From Eledone cirrhosa (lineage: Eukaryota; Mollusca; Cephalopoda; Octopoda; Eledonidae), in NCBI GenBank assembly GCA_964016885.1, contig OZ024743.1, positions 192,950,155 through 193,014,154 of the forward strand: a DNA stretch of 64,000 nucleotides. The letters run 5' to 3'. The number at the start of each line of letters is the position of its first letter. Position 1 is the stretch's first letter. This document shows positions 10,959 to 22,900 of the stretch, in pieces. The notes beneath the pieces are model-generated. The model had not been told where the DNA came from. It did not search any database and saw only the letters and a list, made by a program, of their open reading frames with translations. A program made the position numbers and the translations under genes.

Positions 10959-13900
10959 CTGTGAAGAAATATCAAAAAGTTAATGACAACTTTTTCACAT
11001 TTTGTTTCTGACATTTTTAAAAACAACTTTTTTCTTATTTTTCTTTTAGTTTGAATTTTCTAAATAGCAATACAAATGACATTAATGTTTTTGACTTAGT
11101 TTTCTACAGATGGAGGCCTTTCCTAACACCAATCACATTACAGCGTGTACTGGGTGTATTTTGTTAGAGATGCCTACTGGCTGTAGTAGGTTTTACTTTG
11201 TATTTAGGTAAAGCGGGTCTTCTCTATTACTGAGTACCGCCAAAGGTCTCGGTCCAGTGACATTGTCTTGGAGAGGTGTAAGTGTGTGAGGTCGGAATTT
11301 ATCAGCTCGTCCCAGGTTTTTCTGGGTCTGCCTACTCCGTGGCTACCGTCTATCTTTATTGCCCTGCACTTTGTTATACAGCTGTCGTCTTTCATGCGCA
11401 TCACGTGACCATACCAACGTAGCCTTCTCTCGAGTAAACAACATCTGATCCCTCTTATTTCTAATTTTTTCCTTAGTTCGTTTATGCTTTGCCGTTCACG
11501 TATATTACTATTACACATCCAGCGGAGCATGCAAGCTTCGTTCCTCTCTAGTCTGCGTATATCCTCTACACACAATGCCCAGGTCTCACTGCCATGCAAC
11601 ATTGCTGTTCGTATGCAGGCATCATACAACCTGCCTTTCATTTTTAGGGAGAACCCTTTAGCGGCTAATAGTGGTATAAGCTCTCTGAACTTTTTCCATC
11701 CAGTTCTGACTCTAGCTACTGTACTTTCAGAGCCCCCCCCCCCCCCCCCCCCTGCTGATTTTGTCACCCAGGTAACGGAAGCTGTCCACTATTTCTATAG
11801 AACCCTCTGCGCAATTGAAAGAGTTAGTATTTTGTGGGCACTTGCTGCTACTTATTGCACCAGAGCACCGGCCACGTGTAAAATCTGTTCTTAGCTTACT
11901 TGTGATCCCACTACATCTTTTATGCACCCATACTTTGCATTTGGGACATAAAATGGAGTTTCTACCTACGCCTTTCCTACACACTGAGCATGGCCACTTC
12001 CCGGAAGGGACCGCCGCCTTATTTTCTTTCTTACAAACTAGAACTTTAGTCTTAGCCAGGTTAATTTTAAGGCCTTTTGATTCTAGGCCGTGTTTCCATG
12101 TTTGGAATTTCTTCTCTAGCTCGGCCATTGATTCAGCTATGAGCGTTAGATCATCTGCGTATAGGAGTTCCCATCGGGAGCCGGTCTTGAACTCCACTGT
12201 TATAGCCTGAAGGGCAATAATAAATAGTAGGGGGCTAAGAACAGAGCCCTGATGGACACCAACTTTTACGCTAAACTCTTCACTATATTCGTTATTAATT
12301 CTAACCTTGCTGACTGTTTCTTTATACATGGCTTGTATAGCTCTCACAAGCCATTCGTCAACACCTAGTTTTCTAAGAGCCCACCAGATAATGGAACGGG
12401 GGACTCTGTCGAAGGCTTTCTCCAAGTCGACAAAAGCTAAGTATAGGGGTTTACTTTTAGCTAGGTACTTCTGTAGTTGTCGTACAATGAAAAGAGCGTC
12501 TGTGGTACTTTTGCCTGACACAAACCCGAACTGCATTTCATCTAGATCAATTCTCTCTCTGATTAGTTGCGCTATTACTTTTTCCGTGACCTTCATGACC
12601 TGGTCGATTAATTTAATGCCTCTATAGTTACTCCTATCTAGGGCATCTCCTTTACCCTTATAACAGTTAATGATGATGCTGCTACACCAGTCCTTCGGAA
12701 CAACCCCATTCTGTACGACTTGGTTTACTATCCGGGTGACCATGGTGTGTCCCACCGTTCCAGATGCCTTCAGCATCTCAGCAACTATTTCCGAAGGCCC
12801 AGCTGCCTTACCCGTCTTCATATCTTTGATTGCCTTACTTATTATACTACCCTCGACTAACACTGCTGGTCCCTCTATTGGGTCGATGTGGGGGAGACTG
12901 TTTTTCTCCCATTTATTCTCCTCATTTAGTAGCCTTTCGTAGTGACACTTCCAAGCTACCTTCTTATCAGCGTCGGTGATGGCAAGTACGCCATCATCAT
13001 TAAGTACACACTTCTCCCCGACAATATCACGGTTTTGCTTGACACATTGCTTCCCTTCTTGCGAAGTACACTTGTCTCCTAGCTTCCCTCCTGGCCACTT
13101 GATAGTCTTCTCTACTTCCCCCATCCCGCCATACTTTCCAAGCCTGCTTTTTGGCCTTAATTGACTCCTCCACCTTACTGTTCCACCACCATGTTACTCC
13201 CCTCCTGCCTACAGGCCTGCTCCAGCCACAGACTTCGTCTGCCGCCATCAGCAGGTTTGCTTTCAGGAATTCCCACTGTTCTTCTATATTGTACGACTCT
13301 AATTGCTCTTCCTTACTGTCGAAAGCATCAAGTAGTATGCTTTTAAATTTATTTCTGGCTGTGGGGTCCTTTAGCTTCCATATTTTTCTCCTGAGGATAG
13401 TCCTCTTCTGCTGTCTAGTACGTCTCGTCCTGACTATTAGGTCGCTAATTATCAGTCTATGTTGGGAGGTGCATTCTTCATGGGGGAGGGATTTAGTGTT
13501 TACAACAGACACTCTGTCACGTCTTCTGGTAAGGATATAATCTACCTGGCTTGTGTGTTCCCCCGATCTATAGGTGATCAGGTGATTGTCTCATTTTTTG
13601 AAGTTAGTCTTACAGATAGTTAGGTTATTTGCGTCACAGAATTCCAGGATTCTGGAGCCTTCCTCATTTCTAGTACCAAACCCATAGCCTCCATGGATTC
13701 CGTTGTAGCCGTCACAATGTTGTCCAACGTGGCCATTTAGGTCGCCTGCAATAATTATATAGTCACTGTCGGTTATTTGGGAGGTAGTGAGCATCAGTGT
13801 CTCATAGAATCTGTCTTTTATAGTGCCAGGAAGTCCGGATTGGGGTGCGTACGCAGATATTACTGTCACTGTAGTTCTATTGAGGACAAGTCTTATTTTA

Positions 13901-16900
13901 ATTATTCTGTCGTTCACTCTATTTACGTCTATTATCTTATCTGCCCACTTTTCTGCTACCATGATTCCTACTCCACCCAGCCTGTTGTCATTTCCCACCC
14001 AGAAAAGCTTATAGCATCGTTTTTTACCCACAATGAATCTAGCAGACCCACCCCTCCACCTGGTCTCTTGAATACAACAAACATCGACCTCCTTACGTTC
14101 AAGCATTTCTACAACCTCATTAGAGCGACCCTTTAAGGTGCCTACATTCATGGTACCAACTCTGAAGTTTTGGATTGCGTTTGGAGGGGGGGGGGGGGTT
14201 ATGTTAGCGATCCGCGGCCGAAACAAAGAGGAGGAGTGCTCGCATTCTCGTCCACGAGGTGAATTTGTCTTTATCTTTGGCATTGTCGCTGAGCGTCCAG
14301 ATTTCTCTCTCTTCAACTCTCCAGAATTCCGTAGTCCGTCCATCATATCGAAAGGCAACCAGGTAAGCGATAGTATAGGCCTCTGACTTATGATTGGTCC
14401 ACGTAATGTGAATGGTGGTGCGTGGGGGCGGGCGGGAGGGATGTTGAGTTGTTAGCGAGAAGGTAAGGTTTAAATAAGAACCAGCATGATGTAGGGGAGA
14501 AGATAGGAAGGAGCAGGGGTTAAAAGTTTAAATGTTTAAATACGGTCCTCGAAATAACAAATATATTTAAAAAGAATATATAAGAAGGATTTTTGTTTTG
14601 AAAAATACGACAGAATTAAGGTTGGGGTAGTTTAGGTAAGCGAGAAGGTAAGGTTTAAATAAGATCCTCGTATTTGGGCATTTTTTTATCCCGATAGTAG
14701 AATAAGTTGGATTACTTTGAATAAATAATGAATGAATATTACATAATTTATATATTAAATTTCGTAGCTGTTGATTAAATATAAATATTCTTATATATAA
14801 TGATTGCTTATTTTAAGATTCACTTTTTTTAAATTTTCAAATGTCAATACTTCCGGTTATGATATATAACATATGCTATATCATATCGGTTATATAAACG
14901 TTATATATTTTCATCGTTATATCATAACGTTTATATTTCCGTCGCTAATATTTTCCTTTTTCGTTTTCATCACATTTCACCGTAATGCAGTTTATATATA
15001 ATGTCTTTTTTAAATGTATCATAGATTACTTCTTCAATTTCTGTGCCTATTCATCATCTTTATCATCGTTTAATGTCTCTGTTCCACGCTTGCATGGGTT
15101 TGGACGGGGGTTTTCCCACTTGAGGCAAGAGTGGTTGTCTTGCTCGCATAGGACTGTCTGGCGGGTTTTCTACAGCTGGATGCCCTTCCTAACACCAACC
15201 ACATTTACAGTGTGGGGCTGGGAGGTTTTTACCGTGTTGCCTACACGGCCACATTACAGCGTGGACTTTCTGGCGTGTTTTCTACAGCTGGATGCCCTTC
15301 CTAACACCAACCACATTTACAGTGTGGGACTGGGAGGTTTTTACCATGTTGCCTACACGGCCACATTACAGCGTGGACTGTGTGTTTTTTGTCGTGACAC
15401 CTACACGATCTCATTTGTTTCGGCCTGGATGTTGTGGCACCAACATAACTTTGCATTGAAGGGGGCGGTGTGGATGGGGTGGGACGGGGGTGTATTTTGT
15501 TAGAGATGCCTACTGACCAGTAGGTTTTACTTTGTATTTAGGTAAGGCGGGTCTTCTCTGTTACTGAGTACCGCCAAAGGTCTCGGTCCAGTGACATTGT
15601 CTTGGAGAGGTGTAAGTGTGTGAGGTCGGAATTTATCAGCTCGTCCCAGGTTTTCCTGGGTCTGCTACTCCGTGGCTACCATCTATCTTTATTGCCCTGC
15701 ACTTTGTTATACAGCTGTCGTCTTTCATGCGCATCACATGACCATACCAACGTAGCCTTCTCTCGAGTAAACAACATCTGATCCCTCTTATTTCTAATTT
15801 TTTCCTTAGTTCGTTTATGCTTTGCCGTTCACGTATATTACTATTACACATCCAGCGGAGCATGCAAGCTTCGTTCCTCTCTAGTCTGCGTATATCCTCT
15901 GCACACAATCTCTGCCCAGGTCTCACTGCCATGCAACATTGCTGTTCGTATGCAGGCATCATACAACCTGCCTTTCATTTTTAGGGAGAACCCTTTAGCG
16001 GCTAATAGTGGTATAAGCTCTCTGAACTTTTTCCATCCAGTTCTGACTCTAGCTACTGTACTTTCAGAGCACCCTCCCCCACTGCTGATTTTGTCACCCA
16101 GGTAACGGAAGCTGTCCACTATTTCTATAGAACCCTCTGCGCAATTAAAAGAGTTAGTATTTTGTGGGCACTTGCTGCTACTTATTGCACCAGAGCACCA
16201 GCCACATATAAAATCTGTGTTCTTAGTTAGCTTACCTGTGATCCCACTACATCTTTTATGCACCCATACTTTGCATTTGGGACATAAAATGGAGTTTCTA
16301 CCTACGCCTTTCCTACATACTGAGCATGGCCATTTCCCGGAGGGGACCGGCGCCTTATTTTCTTTCCTACAAACTAGAACTTTAGTCTTAGCCAGGTCAA
16401 TTACAATTTTATTTGTCAATTACAATTTTATATGCTATGGAGGCATATGGCTTAGTGGTTAGAGCATTGGCCTTGCAATCGAAAGGTTGTGAGTTCAATT
16501 CTCAGACCGGGTGATGTGTTGTGTCCTTGAGCAAGACACTTTATTTCACATTGCTCCAGTTTACTCAGCTGTAGAAATGAGATGATAGGGACTGGGATCC
16601 ATATCATTCCACTGTAAAGTGGTCGTGGAGGTGCCACGGCAAAAAAGCACCCTGCACTCACTGTAAATGAGGTTGGTGTTAGGAAGGGCATCCAGCTGTA
16701 GAAATCAAGCCAGAATCAGTTCCCGTCCCACCCTTGCAAGCAGGGAAAAGCGGACGTAAAATGAAATGATGATGATGATGATGTATCCATATCTACATAC
16801 ATGTATGTTTGCATATCAATATGCACACTACACATACTAGCAGAAAACGACACGTAATGATAATTATTTTACATCCATCAGTTTTATGTCTGCTTTTCCG

Positions 16901-19861
16901 TCCAGGCACAAGTTAAAAAGAATTTTTTAAGGCAGTGTTTTAAAATTAGCTACTCTTCTTAACATAGAACACAGCATATTCAAATGGTTGAGAAGTTCAC
17001 TTCACAATTATTTGGTCATTCATATATCATCATCCTTGTTTAGTATACATTTTCCCTAATAGCAAGAGTTGGATGGGTTTTCACTGACTGCATCAGTACT
17101 CAAACAGGGCTACTGACCTCTCAGATAGGTTGAGGCCCTACATCTTACTTATGTATGGTCCTGTGCTTTAGCAAGTGCATTTTATCATGACATTAGACCT
17201 AGGAAGGTTATATCTTTAACATAGTTGTATATAATAAAAACTAAATCATTACCCTTTCTATCAACAAAGAATTTACACAAAGATTATGAAGAAAAATACT
17301 CACAGGCTTTGCTTGAAGAGAATAAAATGCATCTTTAGCTGTAGAATATGCATGTACAACTTTAGATGCAACATGTACTGCCATTGTAGTCAGTGGGTTG
17401 GGAAGAAAGATTGGGCTGCAAGAGAGAGAATAAAATAACTTGCAAGATTGAATGACTCAAAAAACAGATTAAGAATAAATCCTTCAATTTAAATGAGTAA
17501 AATAAAAAACAGTAAAATCCACTCTAATCTCGTATACACATGAATCATGTGTATCCCCATGTCTTAAGTAAATAAACTAACATGAAATGGGGGTGGGGGG
17601 AGAAAGACGGACTCGCAAGCTGCTCAGTGTTACTAGAAACTTTAATATCAATGGTAATGTGGATAGGCTATTTTTCTCACGAAACCTGGATAACACTGAA
17701 ACAACATCTTCAACAGAGGAAAAAGGTTAGCAGCCATCTTGTCCAGATTTATGAGCATGAAAATAATATTGTTAGGATAGTCACTGATCTAGAACAGAAT
17801 AACCTCATACAAATTTCTCTCACTGGAACATTGGAAAACTCTATTCAATGCCTGAACTTAATTTTAAAAACGGATCAATTCACTAAAAAGGTTGAACATG
17901 GGTACTTGAGACAAAAATCACAGACCACAGAGGGGATAAACCATACTAAAAGCCTGACAGAGTTCTGACAAGTTCATAACATCCCACGTTAAAGGACATC
18001 TCTATGCAATCCTGGAACAAGAAATCCCCACCAAGCACCTACTACACAAAAGAGGAAGGTCATCAGTTGACAATAAATATAGGCTGTGCAAAACAAAGAT
18101 TGAAGATATTAGCTACATTATTGCCAACTGTGAAAGAATGTCTCCTCATTACTACCTCTCCATGAAGCATGATGTGATAACTAGAATGATTTGGAATACA
18201 GAATACGAAAATTACAGAATACGAAAATCAAATCAAATAGGAAGGAATATGTTGAGACTTATAGCTCAAAAGAATACAGATGGAACCTAAGAATAAAAAC
18301 TGCTGCCAAATTAAAGCACAACCAGCATTGGGGTCACACATTAAAAACATACTCTGTTGCAGAAGTCAGCTGCTCACTAGATGTCAATGTGGTAAGAAAA
18401 ATGCAAGAGAAGGATGATATCTAAAGACCATTGATGAGGAGTTTGCAGATCGAGTATCCAAGATACATGTTCAGTTTCAAACCCATCATTACTAGAGCTA
18501 CAGGTTATATACCGACCCACCTGGACCAAAGTATAACTGAGCTTGGATTTGTGAAGAAAGAACGTCACTCCTTAATTCATATGCTACAAATAGCTCCGAT
18601 ATCTGGAACCTTCAAAATCTGAAAACATTCTTACAATTCAATGGACAAATGTTTACAACCTGGCCACCGGGAAGGTGGCCAGTCAAAAGTAAACTCATAA
18701 TTAAGAGAAAGCTAGAATACATACATACAAGCACACACACACACACACACATTGTGTTCCTTAACAATAAATATTTGTTGATCTAACTCTGCAAACTAGT
18801 ATCAATAACCAGTTAAAAGCATAACACTTTATGTTGATAGCAATCATGAGAAAAAAATAATTCTGATCATTATAAAATCTAATTTTCCTATCCCTCTGTA
18901 CGTTTTTGTAGGTAAGAAAAATGTGCGAGCATGTATGTGTATATGCATGCATGAGTGTATATGCTTGTGCATACGTGTCCACACAGGAATCAGAGCTGGT
19001 TGGCTGTGTCAAAGTATTAGGCTGTTGGTTGCATCTATAACAGTATGTATCTTATCATTGTTGTTACATTTTGTCTGTGGCCAAAATACTTAGCACTCAC
19101 AGACCTCATGCATCTTACCTATAAATGATGGCCACTAGGAACATGCAGCTAATTAGTAGGATTGTAACATTGACAAGAGTTTTGTTCAAAAAGTATTCAG
19201 TTCCAGGAGAAAGAGCAACAGGTAACTATTGTATCCTCCTTAAACAAAATCCAGATCTATAAGTTAACAGGAAGACATCTTGGACTCAAATGGTGAATTG
19301 TGCATGAATAAATATGCAGGTGCATACTTACATGAACAAATGTGCTCATGCACGTGTGTGTGTGTGTACACACATATATATATATATAAATGAATGTATT
19401 GGTCTGCATCTGGAAAGTACCTCTGAAAAGATACAGGCCTGGGCAAAGTCTTTTGTGGAAGACCACCAGTTACCCACGCATGCAAGTCTTCCCTCTTCAC
19501 ATCACTAATGCTGTCTAAGGGAAAGGCAAAGCCTGAGAAAGCTTGACACTAGTGATGCTGCAGATGAACAGGGAATACAAAGAATCAAAAGTGATACTGC
19601 AAGGTACCACATCCGTCACTAACAATTTCACCAATCTACTACTTCAACTGGTACTTTATTGTCTCTGAAAGGATGAAAAGCAAATCTGACCTCAGCAGGA
19701 TTTGAACTCAGAGCACAGAGACCTGAAACAAATACCACATGGTATTTCATCCAACACACTGATGATTCTGCCTTTTATATATATACACATACAAAATGAA
19801 TTTGAACTGGGTGAGTCTATGAACTAGTCAAAACAGAGAAGGTCCTTCACTGGGAATATAC

Positions 19862-19915
<54 letters not shown>

Positions 19916-22900
19916 ATATATTATATTACACAGAGTCGGGACTCTGACGGCTGAGATCTTGCCATTTCAACAGCTGGTTCAAGACTGATTGCCAAAGGCT
20001 TTGGCAGTTAACTGGTTGTATCATCAGGAGGTGTGGTTTGACCAAATAAGGGCATACATTGTTTATCCAATTGTAAAATCTCTTCACATAAGTATTTTAT
20101 TATTTTTTTTATTATGGTTACGGAGTGGTTGTGTGTGTAGATATCTGGTTTAGTGAGTGTTTATATGTATGTATACGTCTATGTGCGCATCCAAGTGCAT
20201 CTGCCTGGTCAACTTGAGATAGAATAATCATGAATATATTATATATATTAAAACCTTTTTTTTCCCCAAAAAATGTTTCTCCTTTTTTCAATATAACACT
20301 TTATTGGATTAAAAAAGAAAAAAAGATTCTTTAAATATACTTCCGTGCTGTTTCCATTCTTACTTTTTTTCTATAACCTTTGATTTGTATAGAACTTTAC
20401 CCCTTTTTCAACTATATATATAAAGATTATATAAAGTATATATATACATATATATATACTTTATATAATCTTTTCTTTTTAACTAATATGCTACACCGTC
20501 TATACTGCTCAACTCCATAGCTTAAATATAAACATCTCTATATTACATACTACCACATAATACCATGTCTGCTTTATTACGTACACTAACAGTCATTTTA
20601 ATTTTACATCTTTGAGTTTTCCCTACATTTTCATGAAGAAGCATGTAAGACCCTATATTTTTAACAGTATCTTCAAACTCGTCCAAGTGCCAGATGACTC
20701 ACTCACAAATTTGATCACTCTTACAATCTGGGGAGATGGTTAAAATTGGGCCTTTGAAACCTTAGGTAGTGCTTTTGTTCTGTGTATGAACATAAATAAA
20801 TAATATATATATGTATATACAAGTACACCCAGTGTATAAGAAATATACCAACACCAAAAGCAACACATATATATGTATAATCAGTACTGCAACTTCCAAA
20901 CATTAAAATCAACGAGGTCTCATACACATTAAACAATGTAGTGTGTGAATTTATTCAACCATACAAGAGTTGCCAATGTTGAAATATAATCTTCATTGGT
21001 TCAATATGTAAAAAGTGAATTAACAGTCATTACAATGTAGTACAAATTGCTTTGCATGCTCTGTTCTCTTTCTCTCTGCACTCCAAGTTTAAATTCCATT
21101 AAAGTCAACTTCACCTTTCAACTTTGATAGGTCAATAAAATAAAATACCAATCCAGTGCAATAGATTGGTGGAACTATTAATGTCAGACAATACTTTGTA
21201 GTATTTGTTCTAGCTCTTTGCATTCAGAGTTCAAATGCTACTATGGCCCGATTTAGCATCACCACCTAGCTTTTAGATATCCTCTTCTCTCTCCCTCCCT
21301 TATTCCTGCCAAGCTCAACGGGCCAGAAACGAGTCATGAGCACTGTCCTTCTTTCCCTGACTAAGTAATTAAAAAAAAATTTAGATAAGAAAACGTTGAT
21401 AAATAAATCTAAAATCCCCCATAAATTATACAGCCTAAGACTATTATAGAGGCTATCCCAATTCAAATGAGAAATTGTGTCCTTAATAGCCAAACAACAA
21501 GCTTCATTTAACCTTTATATGTCAGAGATGCAGAAACTTATATTTGAAATTACTAGCCATCATAAATGCTTAATATATGCATTCAAACTAGAAAAATAAA
21601 GTATACATAAAACTTAACTAAGTCTTGAGAATGTGTTGAATACTGGAAAGGTAGAGATTTAGGAAGATGTGGTCTTGCTTTAGTGATACGATATATAAAT
21701 GGGATTCATAAACTTAAAAATCTGAACACAGTGAAGGAATTTTAACTTATTTTTCAACAGTAATTTAAACCATAAGTACACTATATCCCTGATTGTCGTT
21801 AAAAGGAACTGAAAGTGCTGGTGCTAGGAAGGGCATCTGGCTGTAAAACATTGCTTCAAAATGTCCCATCCAACCCATGCCAGTGTGGAAAAGTTAACGT
21901 AAAAACAATAATAAAAACAATGAATTATGTTTTGAACATATACTTTAAAAATTTAAGTACTTTCCATTTATCACTCACATACACACTGGGGGTAACTGTT
22001 TATTAACTACTCCCATTATAATTTACCTTATATATATAAAGTTATCAAAAATTAACTCCAAATTCTAAAAAAGAATTATCAAAAAATTCCTGGGAGAAAA
22101 CCTAAACAAAGCATATATCATTAAATGAATCTAACCCCCAACCATATGAAAGAACTGATGCTGAGCAATGGTGATGCTGATGCTGATAATGAATTATTAG
22201 TGAAAGTCTATAACAGAAAAAATCCATTATCACATCACAACCTAGAAACTTGTAATTTATATCCATAACTAGAACACAATTTAAAAGGGAATAAAACTTT
22301 ATTCAAATTTTTAGTAAGATTTTTTTTACAGTTTGAAATAGGAAGAGAAAATACATTTAAATTCCTTAGTATTAAATTTTAACTATATTTCTTTGCTTCC
22401 AAAAAACTGCATTATATATAAGATTAATGAATTAACAATATATAACAATAATTACATTGTGATCATCATAATAGCCATTTAAAACACACATATACCATTA
22501 CATTGCCTTATTTTGTTATATTCTGAGAGATAGTGTTATATACTATAAAGTGTCAATGAATTTTGTCTATTGCATGAAATATATGAAATACTTATTTTTG
22601 ACACAAAATAAAAGAAAAGACAATATAACAGCATATATGTATCTTAAATAGTTATCATGGCTACCACAATGTTAAGTGTTTTAGTTTCAGTTACACGACT
22701 TCAGATTAAATCACTTCTTGCCAAACAAGCACAACTCCGAAACAAAGAACAAATTAAAAATTACAAAAGAATATCACTCAGGAGAATACCAAGAGCTTAT
22801 AAACCAGTAATGTTTTAATTCTATTACTATTTTACTAATAAATTCAAATTCCTGAAGGGGTAGGGACATTTTTTTTTTTTTCATAAAAAGCATACTTTAT

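Larger units (their letters stand above)
14680..16855. repeat. interspersed repeat, copy interrupted by LINE and SINE
   Basis: Host pieces 14680-15051, 16396-16415 and 16785-16855 follow the order of 2186-2660. The right end keeps ACTAGCAGAAAAC but has lost the hairpin's second arm. Confidence 0.75.

Noticed and set aside
16434..16510. A functional tRNA gene
   Set aside because: A and B boxes are present but the stems pair poorly and the sequence continues directly into a SINE body and tail.
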